NCBI RefSeq assembly: GCF_000313135.1
Contig: NW_004457278.1
Coordinates: 15,253 to 79,252 of the forward strand
Length of the DNA stretch: 64,000 nucleotides
From: Acanthamoeba castellanii str. Neff
Lineage: Eukaryota > Discosea > Longamoebia > Acanthamoebidae
Reading direction: 5' to 3'
Both the position numbers and the translations under genes were made by a program. The notes under the pieces are model-generated. The model saw only the letters and a list, made by a program, of their open reading frames with translations, ran no database searches and was not told the DNA's origin. Of this stretch, positions 54,859-64,000 are shown in pieces (positions within the stretch are counted from its first letter, which is position 1; the number at the start of each line of letters is the position of its first letter).

Positions 54859-56741
54859 TCAGCCGCCCTTGCGCGGGACCTGGCCGTAGAAGAGGGCCGG
54901 ATCGAAGCCGGCGCTGTCGGTGGTGGCCTCCTTGGCCTTCCACGTCGTCAGCCTGGCCTCCTCCCCCTCGTCGTCATCCGATGCCGCCTTGCGGTCATCG
55001 TCCCGGTACTGGCGCAACACAGTGAGGCTCTCCTGCCGCTCCTGCTCCATCCGCGTCAACTCGCCCATCAACTGTGATGTTGTGTGTCGTGCGTGTCGTG
55101 TCGTGGGAGAGGTGCGTCAGCAAAAGAGCGAAACGTGAAACAAAGAGAGGAAAAAAGCGAAAGCGAAAGTAAAACACGAAGGGGAGTACCCCGTTTTCCT
55201 GGGGCGGCACTTCGTCGTCGAAGATGAAGGTGTCGGTGAAGGAGGGGTAGTTGTAGGGGTCGCTGTCCGGCGGCGTCGGTATGTACCACAGCGCCGAATG
55301 AGCTCCGAACACGAGCGTGATGTTGTTTCGCAGGAAGCCCAGTCGCTCCTGAGACGCACACGACACAACATGCGAGACACCCGCGGGTGAGTGCCAGCAG
55401 CGGCGATTGGTGGAGGCGGTGCGATGGGGCAACGAAGAGGGCGTACGAGGCGGGGCATCTTGAGGCTCTGCTGGACTCGCTTCTTGAGGTGGGCCTTCTC
55501 GCAGCTCGGGGTGAGATAGACCACCTGCAGCATCATGGCCTGCGCCAGGCTGACGATGCCGAAGCCGAACGACGACCACGTCATCAGCAGGCCCACCAGC
55601 ACCAGCTTGGTGAACAGCGTCACGGACTCGGACTGCCGAAAATGTATTGTGTGTGTGTGAGAGAGAGTGTTGTGTTGTGTTGTGTGTGGTAAGTCGCTGG
55701 TGCACGTGAGTGTCGTGAACAGACAGACGCGGGATCGAGGTACATCGCTCCAGATGACTTGGTAGCAGCGCACGAGGAAGGAGAAGCAGATCGCTCCAGA
55801 CAAGACGGCCGCGTAGAAGAGGAGGAGCATAAAGTACTTCATGTTGGCCCAACCAACGCCTGCAACCAACGAATGAAAAAGTACGCACAGTCAGCACCAA
55901 ATTGTGCGCATGCCACACCAATCACTCAATCAAGAAGAAGAAGAAGACGACGACGACCGACAGAAAACTGTCACGTACAGTTGTTGACCCAGGGGCAATG
56001 ATGATCAAACACGAGCACGCAGCTGTACACCACCACGGTAAGCTGACTCTGCCATCTTCATGCTGTTTTGTTTTGTTGTAGAGAGGGAGAGAGAGAGAGA
56101 GAAGGGGCGAACCGTTGGCAGTAGCGGCAGTGATGCGCACGCTTGGGGCGGTGGGAGTGGCACTTGCCGCACCAGTTCGTTGACGAGATGTCGCGGCTGC
56201 TGGGCTCGATGTACTTACCGCTCTCCAACATCTCGCTTGGCGGTTCCTGCATAACAATTATAATTATTTATAATAAAAATAAAATAAAATAAGAGAATAG
56301 AAGTGACGAATAATGCTTGGGATAAATAAAAGAGCAATCATCGATGTATTCAAAAAGTGGTCATAGCCGTACCCAGTCGAGGGGTACGTGGCCGGCAGGG
56401 GTGAGGCTGGTCTTGAAGAGGAGGTAGAGCACGAAGATGGACAGCATGTGAATGCCGGCTACAAAAAGTAGCAGCATCGTATTGTCGAAGATCTGCCACG
56501 GAACGAAGACGTAGTGCCAGGCCGTGCCCAAGGCGCTAAACAGCACGACGAGCAGGAAGGGGAAGCAGATGTAGCGCGACAGCCACAAGAACCCCTCCCG
56601 AGATGCGTCGAAGCAGAGAAGCGTTGATCGATCGCTTTTCTTGTCATCTTGCTCGAGCCGTCTCTGGTGGCTGGGGGTGGCTCCAGTCATCGCCGACCCC
56701 GCCTTCGCCTTGACTCGCAGCATGTCATCATGTCCTTCCAT
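54859..56741 (-). CDS. DHHC-type protein S-palmitoyltransferase
   Basis: About six exons on the minus strand, start 56741 (MEGHDDMLRVKAKAGSA), stop 54859. Two membrane segments (LSRYICFPFLLVVLFSALG; MLLLFVAGIHMLSIFVLYLL) precede the Cys-rich DHHC domain: NWCGKCHSHRPKRAHHC, then across an intron CVLVFDHHCPWVNNCVGW. Two more membrane segments follow (MKYFMLLLFYAAVLSGAIC; LFTKLVLVGLLMTWSSFG), then a cytosolic tail with acidic stretches. The Cys of DHHC is acylated and passes palmitate to substrate cysteines. The acceptor before CVLVF (TGTACAG) was chosen because it restores the CxxCxxxFDHHC spacing. Typical four-helix enzyme of Golgi, ER or plasma membrane. Confidence 0.9.
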
Positions 56742-57092
56742 CGTGTCGAGTGCGATTTTCCGATCAGATTCTTGGAGATGCTATTCGCGCCGGCAGAATC
56801 GAATGGCTTGTTGGATCGATCAACCCTAGACTCACAACATACAACTCGATTGGCGGCTGCAAGGCAAGACACCAAAGCAGCGTCTTGTCCGGCGGGAGAA
56901 AAGGAGAAAGGCCGTCAGTTACGTTGACACGCCAACTATGCAGGTTATCCAGTTTTAATTTGGTGCTCTCTTTGCTGAAACGCGGACTTGTCATCACCCC
57001 CTTGCTGGCGGCAGCTTTGATGACTGGTGGGGGGCAAAACATTGCGCAACAACAACAACAAACCGGACATTGTGTCAAGAAGGGGGGGGGGA
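56742..57092. other. Intergenic region
   Basis: About 350 bp between the DHHC start and the 3' end of the next minus-strand gene. Nothing coding is supported; a C8 run occurs on the minus strand near 57084-57091. Confidence 0.4.
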
Positions 57093-60000
57093 TCACCAGA
57101 CCAGGACAGGCGCGGCAACGTCCACCACTTGCACGGTGAGCTGCACGTGCGCCGTGCGCAAGCCCGCGGGGCCGTAGACGGCCCGTGAGTCGCTGCCCCC
57201 CCACCGTGATTGCCTCGCCTGTGCGTCGATCGGCGACGCCACGCCCTGTTCCAGATGGCAACCGAACACCATGCCCTCGTAGTAGGCGCTCTCTTCCCCC
57301 TCCCCAAACACCCACGATCCATCTGCCCGAACGTCGTCAGACCAACATCACACACGACACACGACACACGACACACGACACACGACACACGGCACACACG
57401 TGCCGTACCGTAGGTGAAAGGGCTGCACTCTTCTTCGTTGGTGGGTTGGTCGAGCGGGTTGAAGGAGAGGAGGAAGTTGGCGCGGCACCAGTCGCCCCGG
57501 TACTCGAGCGACGGCGTGCCCTCGCCGTGTGCGAAGCCGAGCCACCGCAGGCGGAAGAACACCAGCTCGCGTCTGCTCTCCCCGCCCAGCGCCTCGAACG
57601 ACAACACCCTACGTTTACGTGTGGAATGGGAGGTCGTGTGTGCATGCGTGCCGTGTGCGCGCGGGAGTGTGATTGGGTGAGTGAGCGTGCGTGCGTGCGT
57701 GCAGCATGTCAACGACACAAGCAGGCGCCACAATTGTGAGGACACAACAAGACCTACCAGCGCGAGCCGCTGAGTTCGAAGGGGCCGACGTCGAGAGGTG
57801 TGTCGCCCCGCGTGGTGTGCTCCCAGAAGTCGGGCAGCTCCATGGAGTGAGTCTCGACGACGTAGCGCACCGACGCCAGTCCGGTGTTCACATCTGCATG
57901 CAGACATACAGACGCGCGCCGAGATGATGGATTCAACGAATTGAACAGTTGTGATATCAGTGAGTCAGTCAGAGCGTGGAGGAGGGGGGAGTACCCAGAT
58001 AGGGAGATGCAGGCACGCAGGTCGGCAGCGCTTCACCCTGGGCGCCGGGCACGACGGCATCCATCTTGAAGCACTGGAACGAGCCTAGTGTAGTGGTGGT
58101 TGTGAGGGGGTGTGGTGTGGTTAACTAGTTGGTGAAGCAAAGTGCATCATCATCATCATCCCACCACGCGTCAATGATGCCCAGGTGCAGGAGGAGTAAG
58201 AGGAGGAGGAGGAGGAGGAGTACTGTCGGCGTAGGGCGTGGTGGTCAGATCGGTCATCTCCGAGCCCGGCGCCATGGGCGTGTGCACGTGATACCCGCGG
58301 TCGCTGAGCGCACTACACCGACGGGCAAAAATGGGTGAGCACTGATTGGGCGAGGATGCGTATAGAAGAGAAAGAAAGAAAAGAAAGGAAAGAGTCCCGG
58401 CACGCACCTGCGTACTTCGTCCAAGGGCATCGACTGCTCGACCGGATAGGCGTCGTAGTTGGGGTTCTTCCCCTCGTCGAAGGGGTCACCATCGAGCGCG
58501 ATGGCCCGCTCCCCCAGTCGCTGCCACACGCTCTCGTAGCGCGCGCGGGCCTCGGGCGACAGGCTGTGCAAGAGCTTGTGGTCGCCTGCGTAGGAGCCTT
58601 TCGAGGGCGACGAGCGGCCGTAACCCCCCTTTGTCACACTGTGTGTCATTGTGCTCCCATCTGAGTGCGGCGCACACAACACACATGGCATACACACATA
58701 TCACACACATGGCACACACGACACACGACACATATAACAATGACCGTACCCGAGTGGCCAGCGGGAAGACCACATGAAGTAATCGCCGCTGCCCGGCCGT
58801 GGGAAGAGGTCGCCCAGGTGGCGTTTCAGCAGCACCAGCTTGGCCATGGCCATCAGGTGGTACACCTGCCCGAGGCTGCCGTCCTGTGGCACACCACGCT
58901 CCAGCCATGCTTGTCCTGCGCATGTCCCTACGTTGTTTCAGACATTGCATGTGTGCCCCGTGCGTGCTGTGTGTGTGCCACGTGCGTGCTGTGGAGCATA
59001 CCGAGTCCGCCGTGTCCATGAAGTCGAATGTGAATGGGCAGATTGCACCCGAGGCCACGTGCCTGGTACTTGAACACTCGGCTCCACTTCATCTTTTCAC
59101 CGAACCGAATGCTGCTGTCCAGCACATTGAGCTTGTGCCGCATTGCCAACACGAACCTGTGTAATGAACCAAACTCCCCCCCCCATCAAGGTAAAAATAG
59201 GCTCCTCTGCAACAGTGATTGGGTGGATCATAATTGGTGTTACCTGGGAAGCGCCACCACATGCTTGCCATCGAAGCCAACTGATATATGATGTTAAAAT
59301 CATTAATGGTGTGAGGGGGCACCACTGACAAGCATCTCGAAGAATGGGTGGGGGAGTGTGGGCACATGAATGGGGCGAAGACACACGCACCCGCAGAGAT
59401 GTTGAGATCAGTTGACATGAGCACCTCCTCCTTGCTCTTCCAAATGCTGCCCCAGAGTCACGCACACCCGAGTGGCATTTAGGAATAGGGGTGCGCGTGT
59501 GCGTGCGCGTGCGCGTGTGCGTGTGCGTGTGCGTGTGCGTGTGCGTGCAATGCGCAAGTACTTGGTCATGATTTGGATAGGACGGAAGTTGGAGGCGGCG
59601 AAAAGGGTCACCACGGCCTTGGAGCACGCGTAGTGAACCGGCTGGCTGACCGCCGACTGGACCTGGTGATAGATCTCGCTCACCTATATTTCCCCCACAA
59701 CACGTACATACCCACACGACACGCGACACGCGACACACAACACGCGTGTAAGAATTCTGCTTCGCACGCGCGATGTAGGAAGCGGGGGGGGGGCACATCA
59801 CCTTCTGCTTGGCCTGCTCTGGAGTGAGGCCGTAGAGGTAGAGGTCGATGTCCGACGGGCCGAACAGGCGTTGGTAGTAGGCGTCGAGCGGGATCCCGCC
59901 TGCGCCCCATTCCGTGCATAGCTGGGTCTCTTCCGCCGTGCGCAGGCGATGGGAGTAATGGCGCGCGTCGTGGCGTTGGTCCCAGGTCGACAGGTCGGGC

Positions 60001-61058
60001 GTGTGGGCCAGCGGGATGGTGACCGCTCCGCCCACGACCAGCACGTTGCCCCAGTCCAGGTGGCGCAGCTGGCCCTGGGTGAAGGTGTCGAACCGCGCGC
60101 GGAACGTGGCGCTGTCGGTCGTCAGGCCGTCGTCGTACAGCTTCGGTCCCCAATAGCTGCCCGCTCGCCTCAGCGGCGTGATGACGAGACCCTCGCCTCT
60201 GAGCAGCTGGCCAATGGCGTTGTCAGGTCGGTGAGTTGAGTGGTGTCACTTCGTCGCCACACGCACACCTGGCAGGGAAGGAGGGGGGGAAGGGGGGAGG
60301 ATTACGGAGGGAGGCGGAGGGGCGTAGCTGCGGCACAGGCGGGCCTCAAGGCACGACTCGTCGAAGACGTCGAACAGGAGGCCATTGTCCGCCGGGAACG
60401 CGTCCACGGCCCAATGCCAGAACCGATACACGTCCTCCTCCTGCTTGATGCTGGCGATTTATATATATATATATCGCGCACGCACGCCACACGCACGCGT
60501 TGTGTTCGGCCGTCAGTCAGAAACAGAAACAGAAACAGTCGAAGCAGCTGGACACCAGCAAGGTCGCCATGGCATCTATCTCTGCCTACCTGCCGATGAG
60601 GGTGTGGAAGTCGGTGTCGGCCGAGCCAGTCCAGGCGAGTTCGCCGACAAGCTGGACCAGGGCGCGATAGTGGAGCTGCGACGCCACGAGAGGCCGCAGC
60701 GGCTCCGGCAGCCCACGCACCCCCTCACGCCACCTCTCTTCGATTTTTATTATGATTCCATAATAATAATAATAATAATAATAAATGCAAATGTTAATAA
60801 TAAATGCAAAAAACGAGTTAGCTCCGAGACTTGGAGCTTGTGCGTTCAGAGGGGGGGGTGCGCACCCAAGGCGTCAGCGTCGGGGGGTTGGGCGCCGGTG
60901 GGTGCGGCGGCCACGTTGAGACGCTTGGCCACCTCGGCGACGGTACAGGACAAGAGCGTGGCCACCTTGGGGGTGCCGGTGCGCGGGGTTGCCTTGCCGG
61001 CTGCTTGCTGGCGTCCGCCCAACCCACCACGAGAGGACGAGGGGGGTGTGGCTTCCAT
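57093..61058 (-). CDS. Large protein of the SDIDLYLYGL (nucleotidyltransferase-like) family
   Basis: Minus-strand gene with at least ten exons, from the ATG at 61058 (MEATPPSSSRGG) to TGA at 57093. The leader is Ala/Pro-rich; a helical F-box-like segment follows (LPEPLRPLVASQLHYRAL). The core reads DTFTQGQLRHLDWGNVLVVG-type sequence, then GPSDIDLYLYGLTPEQAKQ, VVTLFAASNFRPIQIMTKY, EEVLMSTDLNISA, VGFDGKHVVALPR and RVFKYQARGLGCNLP. I recall this chain from uncharacterised proteins of amoebae, fungi and some large DNA viruses of protists. The GSDID-like step recalls the paired Asp of nucleotidyltransferases, so that fold is a guess. The C-terminal third (DFWEHTTRGDTPLDVGPFEL, WLGFAHGEGTPSLEYRGDW, RTAHVQLTVQVVDV) looks beta-rich and separate. 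Many exon borders are unconfirmed. Confidence 0.65.
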
Positions 61059-61832
61059 CACGACAAGTTGGTGTTATGAAGGCCACGATTTTCTTTGACA
61101 ACCTTTGACCTGGGAAACGTGGTGGAATGTGAACCAAAGTGTTGGCTGGTGTGCACCCAAAGAGTGAGTTGTCATTGTGTTGTTGGTGGACAGCTCCGAA
61201 GAGCCTTCAAAAATTGACTTCCGACCGTTAGGTCGTAAGTCGGGGCATTGGATATAGTTTTCAACCAGCAAAAACACCTGATCCCTATTAGGTCACTTCA
61301 CAGTGTTTTGCCCCAAGCGCAAAGATACCCAACACCGCCATCCCCCGCGACATGTAAAGCCAAGCCCCCCACACTGAGCTTGTGGGAGAGAAAGGTGCGC
61401 CTTCTTGTCGACGATGCGTCAAATTCTTTCCAAGAAATAGAAAAAGGAGAACCGAGAAATCGAAGAGAAAGGGGGTTTCTGCATGCTGTGTGAGCTTGTG
61501 GTCGCCCTCTGCTGTCTTCCGCCCGTGCAGCCCCACATCGGATGAACCGACGACACATCACGCCATCGACCCCTCGCCTCAACTACAATCCGCAGAAGAA
61601 ATCACACAACCCCAAACGCAATCTTGGTCAGCCCCGTTGGCGCCCGCCTCTCGACACAAACGCACAGCGTTGCACTCGATCAAAGCACTACGTGATTGAT
61701 CAGATCGAGCGCGGCCAATCGACTTCATTTACTCTCTACTCGCCCTTCCTGCCCCTTCACCATCATGAACTCTCGCCGTCCGATGGCCATGTCGTGCCAT
61801 CCCTGTCGCACTTGTGCCAGCGCCGCATCACC
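61059..61832. other. Divergent intergenic region with upstream open frame
   Basis: About 770 bp between divergent starts. The LRR reading frame is open upstream to an ATG at 61542, which would add 97 aa of Arg/His/Pro-rich sequence; this looks like 5'-UTR and is not used. Otherwise nothing is supported. Confidence 0.4.
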
Positions 61833-63126
61833 ATGAGCGAGCAGAGCTATCGCGCCGAGCTCGGGCGCCTCCTCAACGAGGACTACCTCCCCACCGAGAT
61901 GCGAAACGGCATCAACTCGACGGCACTGGCCCGGGGGTACCTCGCCACCGAGCGGGAGATGAAGCGCCTGCTTCTCCACGCCGACATGGAGGAGCTCGAC
62001 TTCTCGCACCCCAACTGCCGCGAGCTCGTCAACGACGCCTTCCTGCGCCAGTTCTTCCCGCACGCGCCCATCATCAAAGGTGCCTCACCGCACACGCACA
62101 CATCCGCCTTCAGTCTTCATTCTTTCGCTTTGGAGTGTTTCGTGTTTTCTGTTTGGGCTTGCCGCCGCCATTGTGCTGACCTTGCTTGTCCGGGTGTGCC
62201 GTGTTGTGTGCCGTGTGTGCTGTGTGTGCCGACACACCACAGAGGTGGACAGCTGGGAGGAGATCACGTCGGCCGTTCTCTACCGATCGCCCCAGGGTTG
62301 CCCTCGTCTCTTGCGCCTTTCCCTCGCCACCTGCTGGAACATCTCTTCACAGCTCATCAAAGGTGCCCTCTCCCTCTCTTCTCTCTTCCCTCTTTACATG
62401 TGTGCCGTGTGGGGCGTGTGTCATGTGCCACACAAATTGGAGGTTGCGTGTGCCAAGTGCGTGCGTGTGTATTGTTCACGTTACGGATGTGTGCGCTTAC
62501 ACGTCCGTGGGCGCACACAACACCTCCTTCAGACCTGCTCAAATCGTATGCGCATCTGTCGGTGCTCGACCTGTCGTGCCTGCCGGTGGAGCTCGTCAGC
62601 GGCATCCGGTTCGAGTCGCCGACACTCACGCAGCTCATCCTCGCGCGCATTCGCGGCACGCGACCTTCGTTCCCGCTCAGCTTCGCCCTGGCCGCGCCGT
62701 CCCTTCGCCTGCTGTCGCTGCGGGACACGCCCTACGTCGGCCACATCGCCATCGCCGCCTTCGCCGACGCCTCGCGCGTGTCCGGCTCCGACACCTGGTG
62801 CTCGCGCGGCGTTCTCCTCAAGCGCGCCGCCGCGGATAGCCTGCACGATGTCACCGCGGGCCGCCTGCACGCACTCGACATGTGCGGCGTGAATCTCTTC
62901 GCCTCGCAGGGCAGCAACGCGCCGAACTCGCTCCTGGAGCTGTGCCTGCACAACGCGACCACGCTCAAGGTGCTCAACCTGGCCCACTGCGACGTGAAGC
63001 CGTTCCTGCTCGGGAGCGTGCGCGCGGCTGCTCGACATCTCGGGCTGCGATGTGCACACGGCCCACATCAGCGCCGTCGCCCAATCGCTCCAGCCGACCC
63101 CCAACTTCATCACCATCCGCACCTGA
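61833..63126 (+). CDS. Leucine-rich-repeat protein, frame break near the end
   Basis: Three exons, 61833-62079, 62243-62362 and 62533 onward. The start MSEQSYRAELGRLL is preferred to the upstream Met at 61542. LRR units follow one another: EELDFSHPNCRELVNDAFL, RLLRLSLATCWNISSQLI, LSVLDLSCLPVELVSGI, LTQLILARIRGTRP, LRLLSLRDTPYVGHIAI, LHALDMCGVNLFAS, LLELCLHNATTLKVLNLAHC. Near 63020-63035 the frame must move by one base to continue the pattern as RLLDISGCDVHTAHISAVAQ and stop at 63126; unshifted, it ends in Arg/His-rich nonsense at 63155. Exons 1 and 2 both end in ATCAAAG before GTGCC, consistent with exon-sized repeats. Family role: protein-protein interaction; no partner domain visible. Confidence 0.72.
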
Positions 63127-63247
63127 CCAAGCAAAGAAGAAGAAGAAAAAAATAAATAAAATAAGAGTAAAAATGAAAATGAACGCTGGCGCCAAGATCA
63201 ATTTGAAATTGAAAAAAAATAAAACTATCAAAATAAATCTCAACAAG

Positions 63248-63994
63248 ATGGCGCACAAATCGTCGTCGCTGATGTTCCTGCAGGCGAGTGAGCTGCTAGC
63301 GGGCGAGGCGGAGCACTTTGCCGCCCTGGCTGCGCAGTACCGCTCACAGATCACCAAGGCCGGGTCCGGCATTCGCCTTGCTGGTCCCGACACCCCCAAG
63401 CGTCAGCGTGGACGACCACGTGTTGCGTTCGTTCCCCACTTCTGTCACTTCATTCCTCTCTTCACTCATTCAATTTCATCCATCTAAATCGCGCGATACC
63501 TCTCTCGACTCCTCCCATCAATATATTATAGGAAGCCATGGACTGAGGAGGACGTCGCGCGGTTTCGCGAAGCAGTCTCAACATTTGGGTTCGTCGCCTC
63601 CAGGATCCACAAGCACCTGGGCACACATACGCTGTATGACTCTCCTCTCTCTCTCTCTCTCTTCGGTTGCTTCTTCTTGGCTCAGGCTGAGGCTCACACG
63701 GACACGCGTGTATGACTGTCGGCCGGCCGCAGAGCCGAGGTCAAACAGCGAATGACTGAGTTGCTGCAGGCCGGGCTGTCCGCAATGGACCACGGCAACG
63801 ATGAGTCGCAAGGAGACACCCAACCCGACAGCATGGAGCATGATCAAGACGAGGACCACGAAGCAAGCGATGACGACGACGATGACGATGGTGGCGAGGA
63901 GGAGGAATCGGATGACAGCAGCGTCAGCGTAGGGGATGGGCACTCAAGCGCGGAAGAGGAGAGCACATTTCTCAGTGACGAGGAAGACATGTGA
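63248..63994 (+). CDS. SANT/Myb-like domain protein with acidic tail
   Basis: Three exons, 63248-about 63408, 63532-63633 and 63733-63994. The first encodes MAHKSSSLMFLQASELLAG and a helix, ending in a basic KRQRGRP-like stretch. The second encodes KPWTEEDVARFREAVSTFGF and ASRIHKHLGTHTL, a Myb/SANT repeat with its first Trp (PWTEED) but weakly conserved later aromatics. The third completes it (AEVKQRMTELLQAG) and adds a tail of about 60 aa that is almost all Asp, Glu and Ser, ending FLSDEEDM. The acidic tail suggests a chromatin or transcription cofactor. The first exon junction does not fit a simple GT-AG pair in phase, so that border is provisional. Confidence 0.65.
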
Positions 63995-64000
63995 TACGAA

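Noticed and set aside
61542..61832. Upstream Met giving the LRR protein 97 more residues
   Set aside because: The added part is Arg/His/Pro-rich and looks like untranslated leader; MSEQSYRAEL at 61833 starts directly before the repeats.
1..64000. Prokaryotic operon, phage or plasmid system
   Set aside because: Spliceosomal introns, eukaryotic protein families, Pol III-type tRNA genes and the lack of ribosome-binding sites argue against it. No transposase, reverse transcriptase or integrase motif was found.

Overview
The window looks like nuclear DNA of a free-living amoebozoan, most probably Acanthamoeba or a close relative. It is GC-rich and gene-dense. Most genes are split by short GT-AG introns filled with GTGTCGTGTG / CGACACGACAC-type simple sequence. 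The gene set mixes animal-like signalling (STAT), eukaryotic core genes (Dicer, XPC/Rad4, focadhesin, LITAF, DHHC) and bacterial-looking enzymes (lysine 6-aminotransferase, CobW-type GTPase, carboxymuconolactone-decarboxylase domains). This assignment rests on sequence character only; no search was run. Exon borders were read by eye from splice sites and reading phase.

Layout. 1-6.4 kb: 5' part of a focadhesin/RST1-like gene (-), running off the left edge. 7.7-10.9 kb: secreted S53 sedolisin and an unrecognised secreted protein (+), then tRNA-Leu(AAG). 11.7-17.9 kb: L-lysine 6-aminotransferase and a CobW-family GTPase (+). 17.9-18.6 kb: a broken reading frame (-). 18.7-21.3 kb: a doubled carboxymuconolactone-decarboxylase-domain protein (+) with a mitochondrial-type leader. 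21.4-22.2 kb: BTB protein (-), then a second tRNA-Leu. 22.4-26.3 kb: acylaminoacyl-peptidase (-), head to head over 66 bp with an F-box gene (+). 27.3-30.5 kb: DUG3-like glutamine amidotransferase with a C-terminal membrane anchor (+), then a third tRNA-Leu. 31.0-35.6 kb: phosphoglycerate mutase (-) and STAT (+), divergent. 36.4-39.3 kb: a low-complexity orphan (+), a frame-broken HExxH protein (-) and a TspO-like membrane protein (-). 39.7-39.9 kb: a truncated tRNA-Lys head and an intact tRNA-Lys(CTT).

40.3-47.0 kb: a complete Dicer of 14 exons (+). 47.3-47.9 kb: LITAF-like protein (-), then a fourth tRNA-Leu. 48.3-53.0 kb: XPC/Rad4 (+). 53.1-54.8 kb: ADPRibase-Mn phosphoesterase (-). 54.9-56.7 kb: DHHC palmitoyltransferase (-). 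57.1-61.1 kb: a large protein of the SDIDLYLYGL family (-). 61.8-63.1 kb: leucine-rich-repeat protein (+). 63.2-64.0 kb: SANT/Myb-like protein with an acidic tail (+).

There is no operon-like functional cluster; neighbours are mostly unrelated. Thematic links are RNA biology (Dicer; focadhesin, which in animals and plants is tied to the SKI/exosome), peptide and glutathione breakdown (sedolisin, acylaminoacyl-peptidase, DUG3-like), DNA repair (XPC) and nucleotide-sugar turnover (ADPRM). The most unusual signals are the membrane-tailed DUG3-like protein with an 8-nt first exon, the HExxH protein with a frameshift, three GC-AG introns sharing a GCACGC donor, identical tRNA-Leu copies with a shared upstream block, and complementary repeat arrays within the Dicer and XPC pre-mRNAs.
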